In this document: piece after piece, positions 1-8,632 of the stretch
Position numbering within the stretch: the stretch's first letter is position 1
Layout: the number at the start of each line of letters is the position of its first letter
Origin: an uncultured Oscillospiraceae bacterium
Lineage (GTDB): Bacteria > Bacillota > Clostridia > Oscillospirales > Ruminococcaceae
Length of the DNA stretch: 60,868 nt
NCBI GenBank assembly: GCA_910587135.1
Contig: CAJULF010000014.1
Span: 1-60,868 of the forward strand
Reading direction: 5' to 3'
The notes under the pieces: model-generated
Seen by the model: the letters and a program-made list of their open reading frames with translations, nothing else
Databases searched by the model: none
What the model was told of the DNA's origin: nothing
Translations under genes and position numbers: made by a program

Positions 1-320
1 ATATACATTATACCACCTTTTCGCATAAATGTAAAGATACTAAACAGGCTCTTAGAGTGCATCATTCAAAAAAGGTGCAGGAATGGCTTGAAAAACATAA
101 GGATAAAATTGAAGTATTTTTCCTTCCGCCTTATGCCCCCGAATATAATCCCGATGAGCTTGTGAACAGTGATTTAAAACGTTCTGTTGGTAGTAAAGCG
201 TCTGCACAGTCAAAAGAAGAACTCGAGCATAATGTTCGTTCGCATTTGAAATCCTTGCAGTTGAACCATTCTAAAATTGCCTCTTTTTTCAATGCTCCTT
301 TTACAAAATATGCTGCTTGA
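1..320 (+). mobile_element. IS630-family transposase, C-terminal fragment (cut by window edge)
   Basis: The frame is open from the window edge to a TGA at 318-320. It contains the C-terminal DDE half typical of IS630/Tc1-like transposases: LRVHHSKKVQEW followed by the conserved LPPYAPEYNPDE block, which carries the last acidic catalytic residue. The upstream codons do not look like the expected catalytic core, so the gene may already be degenerate before the window edge. It abuts the truncated integrase that follows, so this insertion sequence probably removed the 5' part of that integrase. Family assignment is firm; activity is unlikely. Confidence 0.75.
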
Positions 321-358
321 TTTTGGCAAGGTTTAATTGGGGGAACAATAGAAATGCA

Positions 359-748
359 CCGAAGGCGGAGCGGATAGGCGGCGGCTATACGGGATTTTTG
401 TTCACGGACAAGGACGGATACCCGCTTGTCGCGAAGCATTGGGAACACAGGTTCAATCACATGGTAAAGCGTTACAATGAAATTTACAAGCTTCAGCTGC
501 CAAACATTTCCCCGCACGTTTGCCGCCACACTTACTGCAGTAATATGGCTAAGGCGGGCATGAACCCGAAAACGCTCCAATATCTTATGGGACACGGCGA
601 CATCGGCGTTACCTTGAACACCTATACGCATTTAGGGCTTGACGATGAAGCCGATGAACTGAGCAGACTGAATGATATAGAATCCGCTAGGAAAGAGCTT
701 GATCGTGATACGGGCAGCATTTCCAAAGATTTGTTCCGCGCGGTTTAA
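359..748 (+). pseudogene. Tyrosine recombinase (integrase), C-terminal remnant of element 1
   Basis: About 129 residues match the C-terminal catalytic half of the intact integrase at 50087-51352 with only scattered substitutions. HVCRHTY (His-x-x-Arg box), the LMGHGDIGV box and the nucleophile context NTYTH are all present. The N-terminal arm-binding domain, core-binding domain and first catalytic Arg are missing; the reading frame runs back into IS630 sequence. The stop codon and following terminator have the same layout as in element 2. It belongs to an older related element whose left part lies outside the window. Not expected to be active. Confidence 0.88.
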
Positions 749-762
749 CAAAGTGAATTTAT

Positions 763-802
763 ATGCCCTGTCGATCGGAATTTGATCAGCGGGGCATTTT
801 TT
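763..802 (+). terminator. Terminator after the element 1 integrase remnant
   Basis: ATGCCC and GATC arms pair with GATC and GGGCAT across a short loop, followed by a T run. Nearly the same sequence follows the intact integrase at 51367-51408, confirming that the two right ends are homologous. Confidence 0.8.
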
Positions 803-979
803 GGCATAAATGTATTCCATTTTTCATGAAATTTGTGTTATAATTATATTTGATAGATAGATGTACAATATAAGTGAAGCTCCTTTTATAGAATAATTTA
901 TCGGAAATTCGTTATCCTAGGCGTTTATATCATTGGGGAATATTGTCCGAAATATATTATAAAAACGTATCCAAAGGCA

Positions 980-1008
980 TTGACTTTTGGGGTAATTTAT
1001 GCTATAAT
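980..1008 (+). promoter_or_regulatory. Sigma-A promoter for the Fic-like gene
   Basis: TTGACT at 980-985 and TATAAT at 1003-1008 are separated by exactly 17 bases. The start codon at 1044 lies about 35 bases downstream, behind a GGAGG ribosome binding site. The gene therefore has its own promoter and need not be read with the integrase remnant. Confidence 0.8.
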
Positions 1009-1043
1009 ATATGTAGAAGTTATTCCCTAAGGGAGGAGATATA

Positions 1044-1982
1044 ATGGCGGTACAATATGGTGAAATACAGGAATTGCTTAGAAGTCGTGCCGATCTCCGT
1101 GCAAGACTGAACTTAATGCCATACGACGGCACACCGGAGATCAAAGAACGCGGTGACGGGAAGTACCTTTATGTTAGAAAACGCGTAGCAGGCAAACTGA
1201 CATCTACTTATGTGGGCACGTATACTGACGAACTATATAATCTGCTTCTTCGGAATTCCAAAGAAGCTCGTGAGATAAGAAAAACGCTCCGCAGCATTGA
1301 AAAGCAGCTTGCCGCTGCGGGTTATTCCGAGGACGGACTAACCGCTGATGTTATAAGCAACATTGAATTTGCTCGTGCCAATATGAAAATGAATATCTAC
1401 GATCAGGCTGTTCTGGAGGGTGTTGCGACATCGTTCCCTCAGACAGAGGAGATCATAGAAAACGGAAAGGTTTTCGGTGTTACTGCTACTGATGTTCAAA
1501 AAATTCTGAATTTAAAACACGCGTGGGAATTTATTCTCGATCGTGATGTTGCTGCAAGCCGTTCCGATTATTATATGCTAAGTTATATCGCAGGACTTGT
1601 TAATGAGGGATTTTTTGCGGACGGTGGGCGTATCAGAGGTGTTCCCGTCACCATAGGCGGCTCGTCTTATGTGCCGCCATTGCCAAATGAACCCGATGTA
1701 AAAGACAGGATTCGAGAAATTGTCGAAGTAGAAGACGAGGCTGTTAATACTGCGATCAAACTGTGCCTTTACTGCATGAAAACCCAGATCTTCCTTGACG
1801 GCAATAAACTAGCTGCCGTTATTTTCGCAAATCATTATCTTATTTCGCACGGCGGGGGGGTCTTGGTGATCCCCGAAAAGGAAGTTCCGGAGTTCAAACG
1901 GCTGCTTGTGAGATACTATGTGGGCGAGGATGATTCCGTTATAGCGTCTTTTTTGAAGGAACGCTGTTGGAAAACAATATGA
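1044..1982 (+). CDS. Fic-like protein with degenerate Fic motif (element 1 cargo)
   Basis: 312 residues; ATG preceded by GGGAGGAG. Fic enzymes transfer AMP or other phosphate-containing groups to target proteins and need the motif HPFxDGNGR. Here the C-terminal half has QIFLDGNKLAAV: the core DGNK is kept, but the catalytic His is Gln and the distal Arg is missing. The first 120 residues form a basic, coiled-coil-prone region. The protein may be an inactive or divergent Fic, and AMP transfer should not be assumed. It sits alone between the integrase remnant and the att copy, a position filled by other cargo in the related element. Confidence 0.6.
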   Translation: MAVQYGEIQELLRSRADLRARLNLMPYDGTPEIKERGDGKYLYVRKRVAGKLTSTYVGTYTDELYNLLLRNSKEAREIRKTLRSIEKQLAAAGYSEDGLTADVISNIEFARANMKMNIYDQAVLEGVATSFPQTEEIIENGKVFGVTATDVQKILNLKHAWEFILDRDVAASRSDYYMLSYIAGLVNEGFFADGGRIRGVPVTIGGSSYVPPLPNEPDVKDRIREIVEVEDEAVNTAIKLCLYCMKTQIFLDGNKLAAVIFANHYLISHGGGVLVIPEKEVPEFKRLLVRYYVGEDDSVIASFLKERCWKTI

Positions 1983-2042
1983 TCTTAAGAAACCACTAAT
2001 TTGTGGTGGTTGTGTTACTGAAACCGGTGAGATAAATTCCTC

Positions 2043-2251
2043 AGTAGTAAACTCCCCCTATTCTTACTACGTTTTGACTACGTTTGCCCGCCACATCTTG
2101 CCGAGTTTTGCCAAATTGCGTGAGAAACTGTAAAAATCGAGCGCCCATTCCAACATAGCGCGGCGCGCCGTAACTCCGCAAAACAAGCCGTTTTACGGCA
2201 ATTCCGAAAGGAGATACATAATGCTGAAGATCCTATTCGTCTGCCACGGCA
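2043..2251 (+). repeat. Attachment-site copy 1 (right end of element 1 / left end of the prophage)
   Basis: About 210 bases nearly repeated at 52404-52612. It begins with arm-like motifs (AGTAGTAAAC, TTACTAC, TTTGACTAC), continues through a shared GC-rich stretch and an AAAGGAG ribosome binding site, and ends with an ATG and ten codons of the LMW-PTP gene. The shared core is TCGTCTGCCACGGCA, identical to the intact gene. Just right of the core (2328-2347) lie further ACTAC motifs, which would be the left arm of the prophage. Function as an integrase site is inferred from the three-fold repetition. Confidence 0.8.
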
Positions 2252-2259
2252 GAAGATAG
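2221..2259 (+). pseudogene. 5' relic of the LMW-PTP gene, copy 1
   Basis: ATG and nine further codons encode MLKILFVCHG, matching the start of the intact phosphatase (KILFVCHG). Two unrelated codons and a TAG follow where prophage DNA begins. It keeps a good ribosome binding site. At the DNA level it differs from the other copies mainly at synonymous positions. Confidence 0.85.
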
Positions 2260-2405
2260 CCGAATTGCGGCTTTTCGCGGCGGTTTGGCGTAAAAGTCGG
2301 CGGATGTTGGCGGGCGATGGGGCGGGGGACTACTGTTTTACTACTGGTGGAAGGGCAACAAACAGAAGTGTGTGGGAACAATATTATTGGAAATTTGTGG
2401 AAAAT

Positions 2406-2456
2406 AAGGCTCCTTGGGCTGCGCTTTTTTAGCGGAACCTTAGGAGCCTTTTTAGT
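2406..2456. terminator. Terminator at the end of the restriction operon
   Basis: AAGGCTCCT at 2406-2414 pairs with AGGAGCCTT at 2442-2450. T-rich sequence lies on both outer sides, so it could stop the leftward hsd transcript and also rightward reading from the att region. Confidence 0.7.
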
Positions 2457-2502
2457 TTGTATTAGATTTATTGTGCTTTAAAAATGTAATACGGTTTTAC
2501 GA

Positions 2503-5500
2503 TTATTTTGTCCCACCGTGAAGTTCTCGATATAATCGTTCTGCAAGGGCTTGTTGAATGATGCGGTATTTTTCGGCATCAAGAAATAGCTGCTCATAGG
2601 CTTCCGTATTCTCTATATATGCCTGTTGTGCAGTCGTGTCAAAAATACCGGGGAAGATGCTACGCTCGTATACTTGACGATCATTACTTTTGGCGGCTTT
2701 CTTAACCTTGGCATCCTTGAGCATTTTCGTGTAGAGTGTATCTACCATGACGCGGTCGGCATCTGTGAAGTCTCCAAAAAACTCCTCGTTTATTCTTGCG
2801 ATGATTTCGTCGAGCGGACTGAGTCTATCCTTCTGCCCTCCAGCGCGTTTCGGTTGTGTAGGTTTCCAAGAACCAGGAGTAGCCTCCAGTTCGATTGCGC
2901 CCTCATAGGTTTTCTCCAAGCGGTAGTATTCCAGTTTCACACGGTTATCGAGGTCAAATGGCTGCGTCTTATCAGACGGGAGCAGTTTTGCAAGGTAGGA
3001 GCAGAGGATATATTCCTTGTGCAAGTCCTTGTCGAACATCCTCGTGATCTGAGAGATGTAATTATACCACTTTACAAATGCACGAGCTTCTCTGCGAAAT
3101 TGATACCGCTGCTCTTGGTTCAGCTGATTGTATTTATCAGCGACAGGCTTGAGAATATTGGAGATTTTGCCCTGTGTCGCATTTGCCTTGCGTATATCGG
3201 AATCGAAATAAATCTGCGATACCGCTTCGATATCTTCCTCAGTGTACACTTTGAAGTCACGCAGGATTTTTTGCGTGGTGTATATTAGGTCAAAGTTGAT
3301 TTCTTCATCCAGACTCGTTTCCTGATAAAATTGCTGGAACGCCTCGCGTATGCGGTCAACATCATTCACGAAGTCAAGGACATAGGTATCTACCTTGCCG
3401 GGATACGTTCTGTTCAAACGGCTCAATGTTTGTACGGCCTTGACATCGCGCAGTTCCTTATCCACAATCATGGTATGAAGCAACGGTTCGTCAAAACCAG
3501 TCTGATATTTCTCCGCAACGATAAGAATATCTCCTTCATCGTGGAAGACACTCTTTGTCTGGCTTTCCTTGACGCGATTGCCGTTGCTGTCCACATTCAT
3601 GGAGCTTTCCGTGTATTCCGGGCTATTGGGATTGTCCGGGTCTTTTAGGCTACCACTGAAAGCAATCATGATTTCAACATCGTCATAGTCGTTCTGTTCA
3701 AGATACCGCTTGATTTCATGGTAGTAGCGCACAGCGGCAAGTCGGGACGCAGTAACAACCATCATCTTTCCGCGACCGCCGATTTTGTGCTTGGTAACAT
3801 CACGGAAGGTCTCAACGATGATAGCAGCCTTTTGTGCGAGATTATGTGGATGCAGTTCCTCGTAGCGGCGAATGGTACGTACAGCTTTGGAAGTCGGAAC
3901 ATCCGGATTGTCCGGCACATTCTTGGCAATCTGATAGCACATTTTGTAAGTGGTATAGTTCGCCAGCACATCCAGAATGAAACCTTCTTCGATAGCTTGC
4001 CGCATCGAATAGATGTGGAACGGATGGAAAGAGCCGTCCGGCTGCGGTTCGCCGAAGATTTCAAGTGTCTTGCCCTTCGGAGTGGCAGTGAAGGCGAAAA
4101 AGCTCAGATTTTTGTGCTTGCCCTGACTAAGCATATCCTGGACAAGAATATCCTTTGCCTCGACATCATCAACCGCTTTCTGCTCCAGTTCGGCGTATTC
4201 CTCCAAAGCATCCGAAACATCTGCAAGAGCAGCTTTCAGCTTCATAGCAGACTGCCCGGTCTGGCTGCTGTGCGCCTCATCAACAATGATTGCGTAGTGC
4301 TTGCCAACAGCGGATTGCACCTGCTCGTAAATGACAGGAAACTTCTGCAGGGTAGTAACGATGACTCGCTTGCCCTTGTTGATGGCATTGAGAAGATCTT
4401 TCGAACTTTTCTTATCGTCAATGGTTTCCACGCTGCCGAGGGTATGGTCAAAGCTGGAGATGGTAGCCTGGAGCTGCTGATCCAGTACGCGGCGGTCGGT
4501 GACCACAATCACGCTGTCGTATACAGCCTCGTTGTTGGCATCATGCAGACTTGCCATGCGGTAGGCAGTCCAGGCGATGGAGTTGGACTTACCGGAGCCT
4601 GCACTATGCTGGATGAGATAGTTATGTCCGGGACCGTTCTCGCGGACATGACGCACCAATTCCCGCACGACATCCAGCTGATGATAGCGTGGGAAGATGA
4701 TCTTCTCGGTCTTCTTGATGTTGGTAGAGCCGTCCGGCATGATTTCCTTTTTCTCGGTCTTCTCATAGCTGATGAACTTCTGAAGAATATCCATCAGCTT
4801 ATCCTTTTGCAACACATTCTCCCAAAAGTAAGAGGTCACATAGCCGCCGGTCGGGTTTGGAGGATTGCCCGCTCCGCCGTCCCTGCCAGCGCCATTGCTG
4901 CCTTGGTTGAAAGGCAGGAAGTTTGTCATGGGGCCTTCCAGCCTCGTGGTCATATAGACATCGTAAAGGTCACAGGCGAAATAAGCCAGAATTCGCTTAT
5001 TAAAACCGAACACAGGCTCCTTGGGATTACGGTTATACGCCCACTGCTTCTTCGCTTCGTCCACGGACTGTCCCGTCAGTTGATTCTTCAGTTCAATGGC
5101 AATGACCGGAATGCCGTTGACGGCAAGCAGCATATCAATGCTGTTCTTGTTCTGCTCGGAATAGTGCCACTGCCGGATGCACTGGCAGATGTTTTTCTGA
5201 TAGTTTGCCACGGCGAGGTCATTCAGTTCGGATTCCGGCTTGAAGTAGCACACACGGAAAGATACCCCGCGATGCTTGAAACCATAGCGGAGAACGGAAA
5301 TCAGCCCGTCCTGCGTCACGGCGTTCTCAAAGGACTTGTAGAACTGGCGCACCGGGTTAATGGTACACATCCGCTCGAAACGTTTCCATGCCATTGGCTG
5401 AGTGCTTTTGACAAACTCGGTCAGCGTTACGATGTCCAGATTCATGCCGCGACTTTCTTCGCTGCGCAGTCCTTCGTCTGTGGCTTTTGTCCATCCACCT

Positions 5501-5559
5501 TCTTCGGAAATGAGGTAGGACTCAATGAATTCTTCAAATGTTTTTTCACTTTCGTCCAT
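2503..5559 (-). CDS. hsdR: Type I restriction endonuclease, subunit R
   Basis: 1018 residues, normal for HsdR, the motor and nuclease subunit that cuts unmodified DNA after ATP-driven translocation with HsdM and HsdS. The N-terminal nuclease domain shows D142 and E156-x-K158 (IELKNQ). The helicase core follows, with Walker A HSAGSGKS, the VDEAHSSQ box and FTATPKG. The C-terminal part is the helical region that contacts HsdM. It is the last gene of the leftward operon and starts three bases after the hsdS stop. No frameshift is visible, so the system appears capable of restriction. Confidence 0.95.
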   Translation of the reverse strand: MDESEKTFEEFIESYLISEEGGWTKATDEGLRSEESRGMNLDIVTLTEFVKSTQPMAWKRFERMCTINPVRQFYKSFENAVTQDGLISVLRYGFKHRGVSFRVCYFKPESELNDLAVANYQKNICQCIRQWHYSEQNKNSIDMLLAVNGIPVIAIELKNQLTGQSVDEAKKQWAYNRNPKEPVFGFNKRILAYFACDLYDVYMTTRLEGPMTNFLPFNQGSNGAGRDGGAGNPPNPTGGYVTSYFWENVLQKDKLMDILQKFISYEKTEKKEIMPDGSTNIKKTEKIIFPRYHQLDVVRELVRHVRENGPGHNYLIQHSAGSGKSNSIAWTAYRMASLHDANNEAVYDSVIVVTDRRVLDQQLQATISSFDHTLGSVETIDDKKSSKDLLNAINKGKRVIVTTLQKFPVIYEQVQSAVGKHYAIIVDEAHSSQTGQSAMKLKAALADVSDALEEYAELEQKAVDDVEAKDILVQDMLSQGKHKNLSFFAFTATPKGKTLEIFGEPQPDGSFHPFHIYSMRQAIEEGFILDVLANYTTYKMCYQIAKNVPDNPDVPTSKAVRTIRRYEELHPHNLAQKAAIIVETFRDVTKHKIGGRGKMMVVTASRLAAVRYYHEIKRYLEQNDYDDVEIMIAFSGSLKDPDNPNSPEYTESSMNVDSNGNRVKESQTKSVFHDEGDILIVAEKYQTGFDEPLLHTMIVDKELRDVKAVQTLSRLNRTYPGKVDTYVLDFVNDVDRIREAFQQFYQETSLDEEINFDLIYTTQKILRDFKVYTEEDIEAVSQIYFDSDIRKANATQGKISNILKPVADKYNQLNQEQRYQFRREARAFVKWYNYISQITRMFDKDLHKEYILCSYLAKLLPSDKTQPFDLDNRVKLEYYRLEKTYEGAIELEATPGSWKPTQPKRAGGQKDRLSPLDEIIARINEEFFGDFTDADRVMVDTLYTKMLKDAKVKKAAKSNDRQVYERSIFPGIFDTTAQQAYIENTEAYEQLFLDAEKYRIIQQALAERLYRELHGGTK

Positions 5560-5562
5560 GTG

Positions 5563-6852
5563 TCACACCACCTTTCGCTTTCCTGTTACGGTTTCGTAGA
5601 TTAGGGAACGCTTGTATGCTTCAAGGCTGGAAATTAATTCCTGCTTTTCTCTGACTAAAGAATCAATTTCTAAGCATTTATAATCCAAAAACTCTGCAAT
5701 TTCTTCTTGCTCTTGAATGGTTGGAAATGGGATATGACAATCTTTCAGTTTCGAGTTACTAATGCAAGGTATAGTACCTGCATTGTCAAACCACGCCATA
5801 TCGATGCATCTCAACAAATAATAGCTGTAACTGCTATCTATCCCTTCAGGAACAAGAGCTTGACAATTATTGTCGATGCAACAAGGAACGCCACAAATAG
5901 CTCTGTTATTTTTTTTCATTGCTTCGCCAATTTTCGCGAAAATGATGCTTCCTGCGGGAACAATATTAAATCTGTTCTCATTTGCAGTTTCGTATGATAT
6001 ATAATTTGCTGCTGATATCAGCACCTTTCCTGCAATGCCTATATCACTTGCCTTACACACAGGTAGATCACCTTCTGTTACTCCTTGTAATACAGGAGCA
6101 AAACCATTGCCTGAGATAATCGAATAATTCATCCTGATCCGATGTATCGACCACGATGAGGGCATTTTCCCAATCCACCTAATGCCACTGTCTTTCATTT
6201 CAGCGTTTGGGTTAAGTCCTTTTGTGGCGGTTTCAAAAATTATAGACGCTTTCCATTGTTTGTACTCATCAATGCTGCTTTTCGCTTCTTCAATAACAGT
6301 ATCAATGTCCTCGCACTGCTTATCCAAAAAAGTCACTATTGTTGCTTGTTCTTCTTGAGGTGGAATAACTACTCGCAGTTCCTTTACCTCGTCATAATTC
6401 AATCCTTGACGGACGCCTGAACCCATGCCATAAAAGCCCTTTTTGAGGTCAAAGGCATGGATCAGATAATACAGGTACCTGGAATGGGCAGGATCGATCG
6501 GTCGCAGAGTGGTGTATGCCGAGGTGATTATGCCGCGCTCCGTAGCATGACCGACACGCAGGCTTGTATGATCGTTCTGCAAATCTGTCAGGCGCAGAAC
6601 GATGTCCCCGGCTTCGATGATGTTATATCCATCGAAGGACGCAGGCAGCAGACCGTCATTGGTATTGATGTCCTTGCGCTTGATTTTTCCGTAGCTTAAG
6701 GAAAGCAGATTCTGCTCTGCGAGATCGGAGTTTTTGTTATTTACTCTTGTGACAAGCTGATAGAGCGTCCGCACATTCCAGGATGCCGGAATTTCGCCGA
6801 TCCATTTTATTCCGCTGTCCTTCATATTGGTGTGTTGAACGGTGTTACTCAT
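5563..6852 (-). CDS. hsdS: Type I restriction-modification specificity subunit S
   Basis: 429 residues from an ATG that has a GGAGGTGA ribosome binding site and overlaps the hsdM stop by 8 bases; an in-frame ATG nine bases further upstream is less well placed. It has two target-recognition domains, each opened by a near-identical repeat (MKDSGIKWIGEIP near residue 10 and MKDSGIRWIGKMP near residue 215) and each followed by a conserved helix (PPQEEQATI and PTIQEQEEI). These helices set the spacing of the bipartite DNA target. The domains differ from each other, so an asymmetric target is expected. The sequence recognised cannot be read from the protein. Confidence 0.93.
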   Translation of the reverse strand: MSNTVQHTNMKDSGIKWIGEIPASWNVRTLYQLVTRVNNKNSDLAEQNLLSLSYGKIKRKDINTNDGLLPASFDGYNIIEAGDIVLRLTDLQNDHTSLRVGHATERGIITSAYTTLRPIDPAHSRYLYYLIHAFDLKKGFYGMGSGVRQGLNYDEVKELRVVIPPQEEQATIVTFLDKQCEDIDTVIEEAKSSIDEYKQWKASIIFETATKGLNPNAEMKDSGIRWIGKMPSSWSIHRIRMNYSIISGNGFAPVLQGVTEGDLPVCKASDIGIAGKVLISAANYISYETANENRFNIVPAGSIIFAKIGEAMKKNNRAICGVPCCIDNNCQALVPEGIDSSYSYYLLRCIDMAWFDNAGTIPCISNSKLKDCHIPFPTIQEQEEIAEFLDYKCLEIDSLVREKQELISSLEAYKRSLIYETVTGKRKVV

Positions 6853-8632
6853 TCTGCTCACCTCCGAATAATGCGTGTAATTTCTCCATCAGGCTATGCT
6901 CATGCGCTTCGATACGCTTGGCAATCTCATCGGCAGGCTCCATTTCCAAATACTCATAGAAAGTCTTCGTGAACGGTATTTCATAGCCGACCTTCGTCTT
7001 GGATTTGTCGATCCACGCACCGGGACGGTATGGAAGAACCTCGCGCTCGAAGTACGCATCCATATCTTCATCTAATGGAATGGTCTCGGTATCTCTTTTG
7101 GATGTGTCGGCGGTCGGTTTCCCTTTCTTGAGAACTGGCTCGCCATCATCGCCGAGGACAGGGCTTTCTACCGTAATTTTATTATAACCGAGTTCAATGG
7201 ACTCCATGAGCTTGCTCTTTACCACGATGGTCTTGCCATCGCCAATCTTCTTTTCGTAGGTCTTGCTGTCATAATCGCCGTAAGCCTTAATGATGAGATT
7301 GCGGCAGGCTTCCGTGATGTCCACACGCTTGTTGCCGATGGACTTTCTGCGCTGTTCAAAGCATTCGCTAGCATCAATTAAAAGAACGTGTTCACGGTGA
7401 GATACGGGCTTATTCTTTGTGATGATCCACACATAGGTGGCAATGCCTGTGTTATAAAAACTGTCGTTCGGTAGCTGAACGATGGCATCTAACCAGTCAT
7501 TTTCTATAATGTATCTTCTGATTTCACTCTGACCGCTTCCGGCATCTCCCGTAAAGAGCGATGAACCATTTTGAATGATTGCCATGCGGCCGGTATCCTT
7601 CAGCTTGGCGATACCATTCAGCATGAAGAGCATCTGACCATCAGACTTCGCTGGTAATCCAACGCCGAATCGACCGGCGTCACCTTTTTTATGCTCCTTC
7701 TCCACGTCCGCAGCCTCGCGCTTCCAGTCGATGCCGAACGGCGGATTGGAGATGCAGTAATCGAAGGTGTATCCCGTGAACTTGTCATCATTCAGCGTAT
7801 TGCCGAACTGCATATTGTCGGGATCGCCGCCACGGATGAGCATATCCGCCTTGGCAATACCAAAGGTGAACGGATTGATTTCCTGACCGTAGCAGATGAT
7901 CTCCGCCTCGGCATCCATAGCCTTGATTCGTTCTTCCATGCAGGTGAGCATTTGGCTTGTACCCATTGCCATATCGTACACGGTCTTGGCGGGAGCGTCT
8001 GGGTCGGAGAAGTCCGCTTCCATCGTCAACATATCGCACATTAGATAAATGATGTCGCGGCTGGTAAAGTGTGCTCCGGCTTCCTCGTCATAACTCTCGG
8101 AAAATCTCTGAACGAGATTCTCAAATACATAGCCCATGTCGATAGCGGAGATTTTGTCGGGACTCATGTCCGCATTATCTTCGCAGAAATCGCTAATGAC
8201 TTGGTAAAGCACGCCGGCATCATTCATGCGGTCAATCTGATTGAAAAAGCCCATGTTCGCCAGTATGTCGATGACATTATCCGAGAAGCCGTTGATGAAT
8301 GACTCGAAGTTTGCTTTGATGTTCTCCGGGTCGGTCTTCAAACGTTCAAAAGTAAAGGGACTTGTATTGTAAAAGTGATAGCCTCCGGCTGCCGCACGAA
8401 GGAAACCATCCTTGACGGCGAGGTGCTTTATCTTCTCGTAGGTTTCTAGCACTTTATCATGCGTAGGGAGCAAGCAGTCATGGAAACGCTTGATAACAGC
8501 CATCGGTAGGATGACCAGTCCATATTCGTGGGGTTTATAGGCACCAAAAAGTGAATTTGCCACGTTCCAGATCAGATTCGCCTTTTCCTGAATATTGATG
8601 CCAACCGCCTTGATTTTATAGTTAGAGTCCAT
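6845..8632 (-). CDS. hsdM: Type I restriction-modification DNA methyltransferase subunit M
   Basis: 595 residues with the N-terminal helical HsdM domain and an N6-adenine methylase domain carrying SNPPFG (motif IV). Motif I, normally DPxCGTGG in this family, reads DMAMGTSQML, keeping only the GT core; the surrounding residues align well, so this looks like a natural variant rather than decay. It overlaps the upstream transposase-like gene by 11 bases and hsdS by 8 bases, implying translational coupling of the whole operon. The enzyme should protect host and prophage DNA from the R subunit. Confidence 0.93.
   Translation of the reverse strand: MDSNYKIKAVGINIQEKANLIWNVANSLFGAYKPHEYGLVILPMAVIKRFHDCLLPTHDKVLETYEKIKHLAVKDGFLRAAAGGYHFYNTSPFTFERLKTDPENIKANFESFINGFSDNVIDILANMGFFNQIDRMNDAGVLYQVISDFCEDNADMSPDKISAIDMGYVFENLVQRFSESYDEEAGAHFTSRDIIYLMCDMLTMEADFSDPDAPAKTVYDMAMGTSQMLTCMEERIKAMDAEAEIICYGQEINPFTFGIAKADMLIRGGDPDNMQFGNTLNDDKFTGYTFDYCISNPPFGIDWKREAADVEKEHKKGDAGRFGVGLPAKSDGQMLFMLNGIAKLKDTGRMAIIQNGSSLFTGDAGSGQSEIRRYIIENDWLDAIVQLPNDSFYNTGIATYVWIITKNKPVSHREHVLLIDASECFEQRRKSIGNKRVDITEACRNLIIKAYGDYDSKTYEKKIGDGKTIVVKSKLMESIELGYNKITVESPVLGDDGEPVLKKGKPTADTSKRDTETIPLDEDMDAYFEREVLPYRPGAWIDKSKTKVGYEIPFTKTFYEYLEMEPADEIAKRIEAHEHSLMEKLHALFGGEQNE

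Noticed and set aside
317..748. Functional integrase in element 1
   Set aside because: The N-terminal two-thirds including the first catalytic Arg are missing and the frame begins in IS630 sequence.
3718..5604. Very long open frame (628 codons) on the plus strand
   Set aside because: It lies opposite the well-supported hsdR gene, has no family motif and has an odd residue composition; antisense shadow of a real gene.
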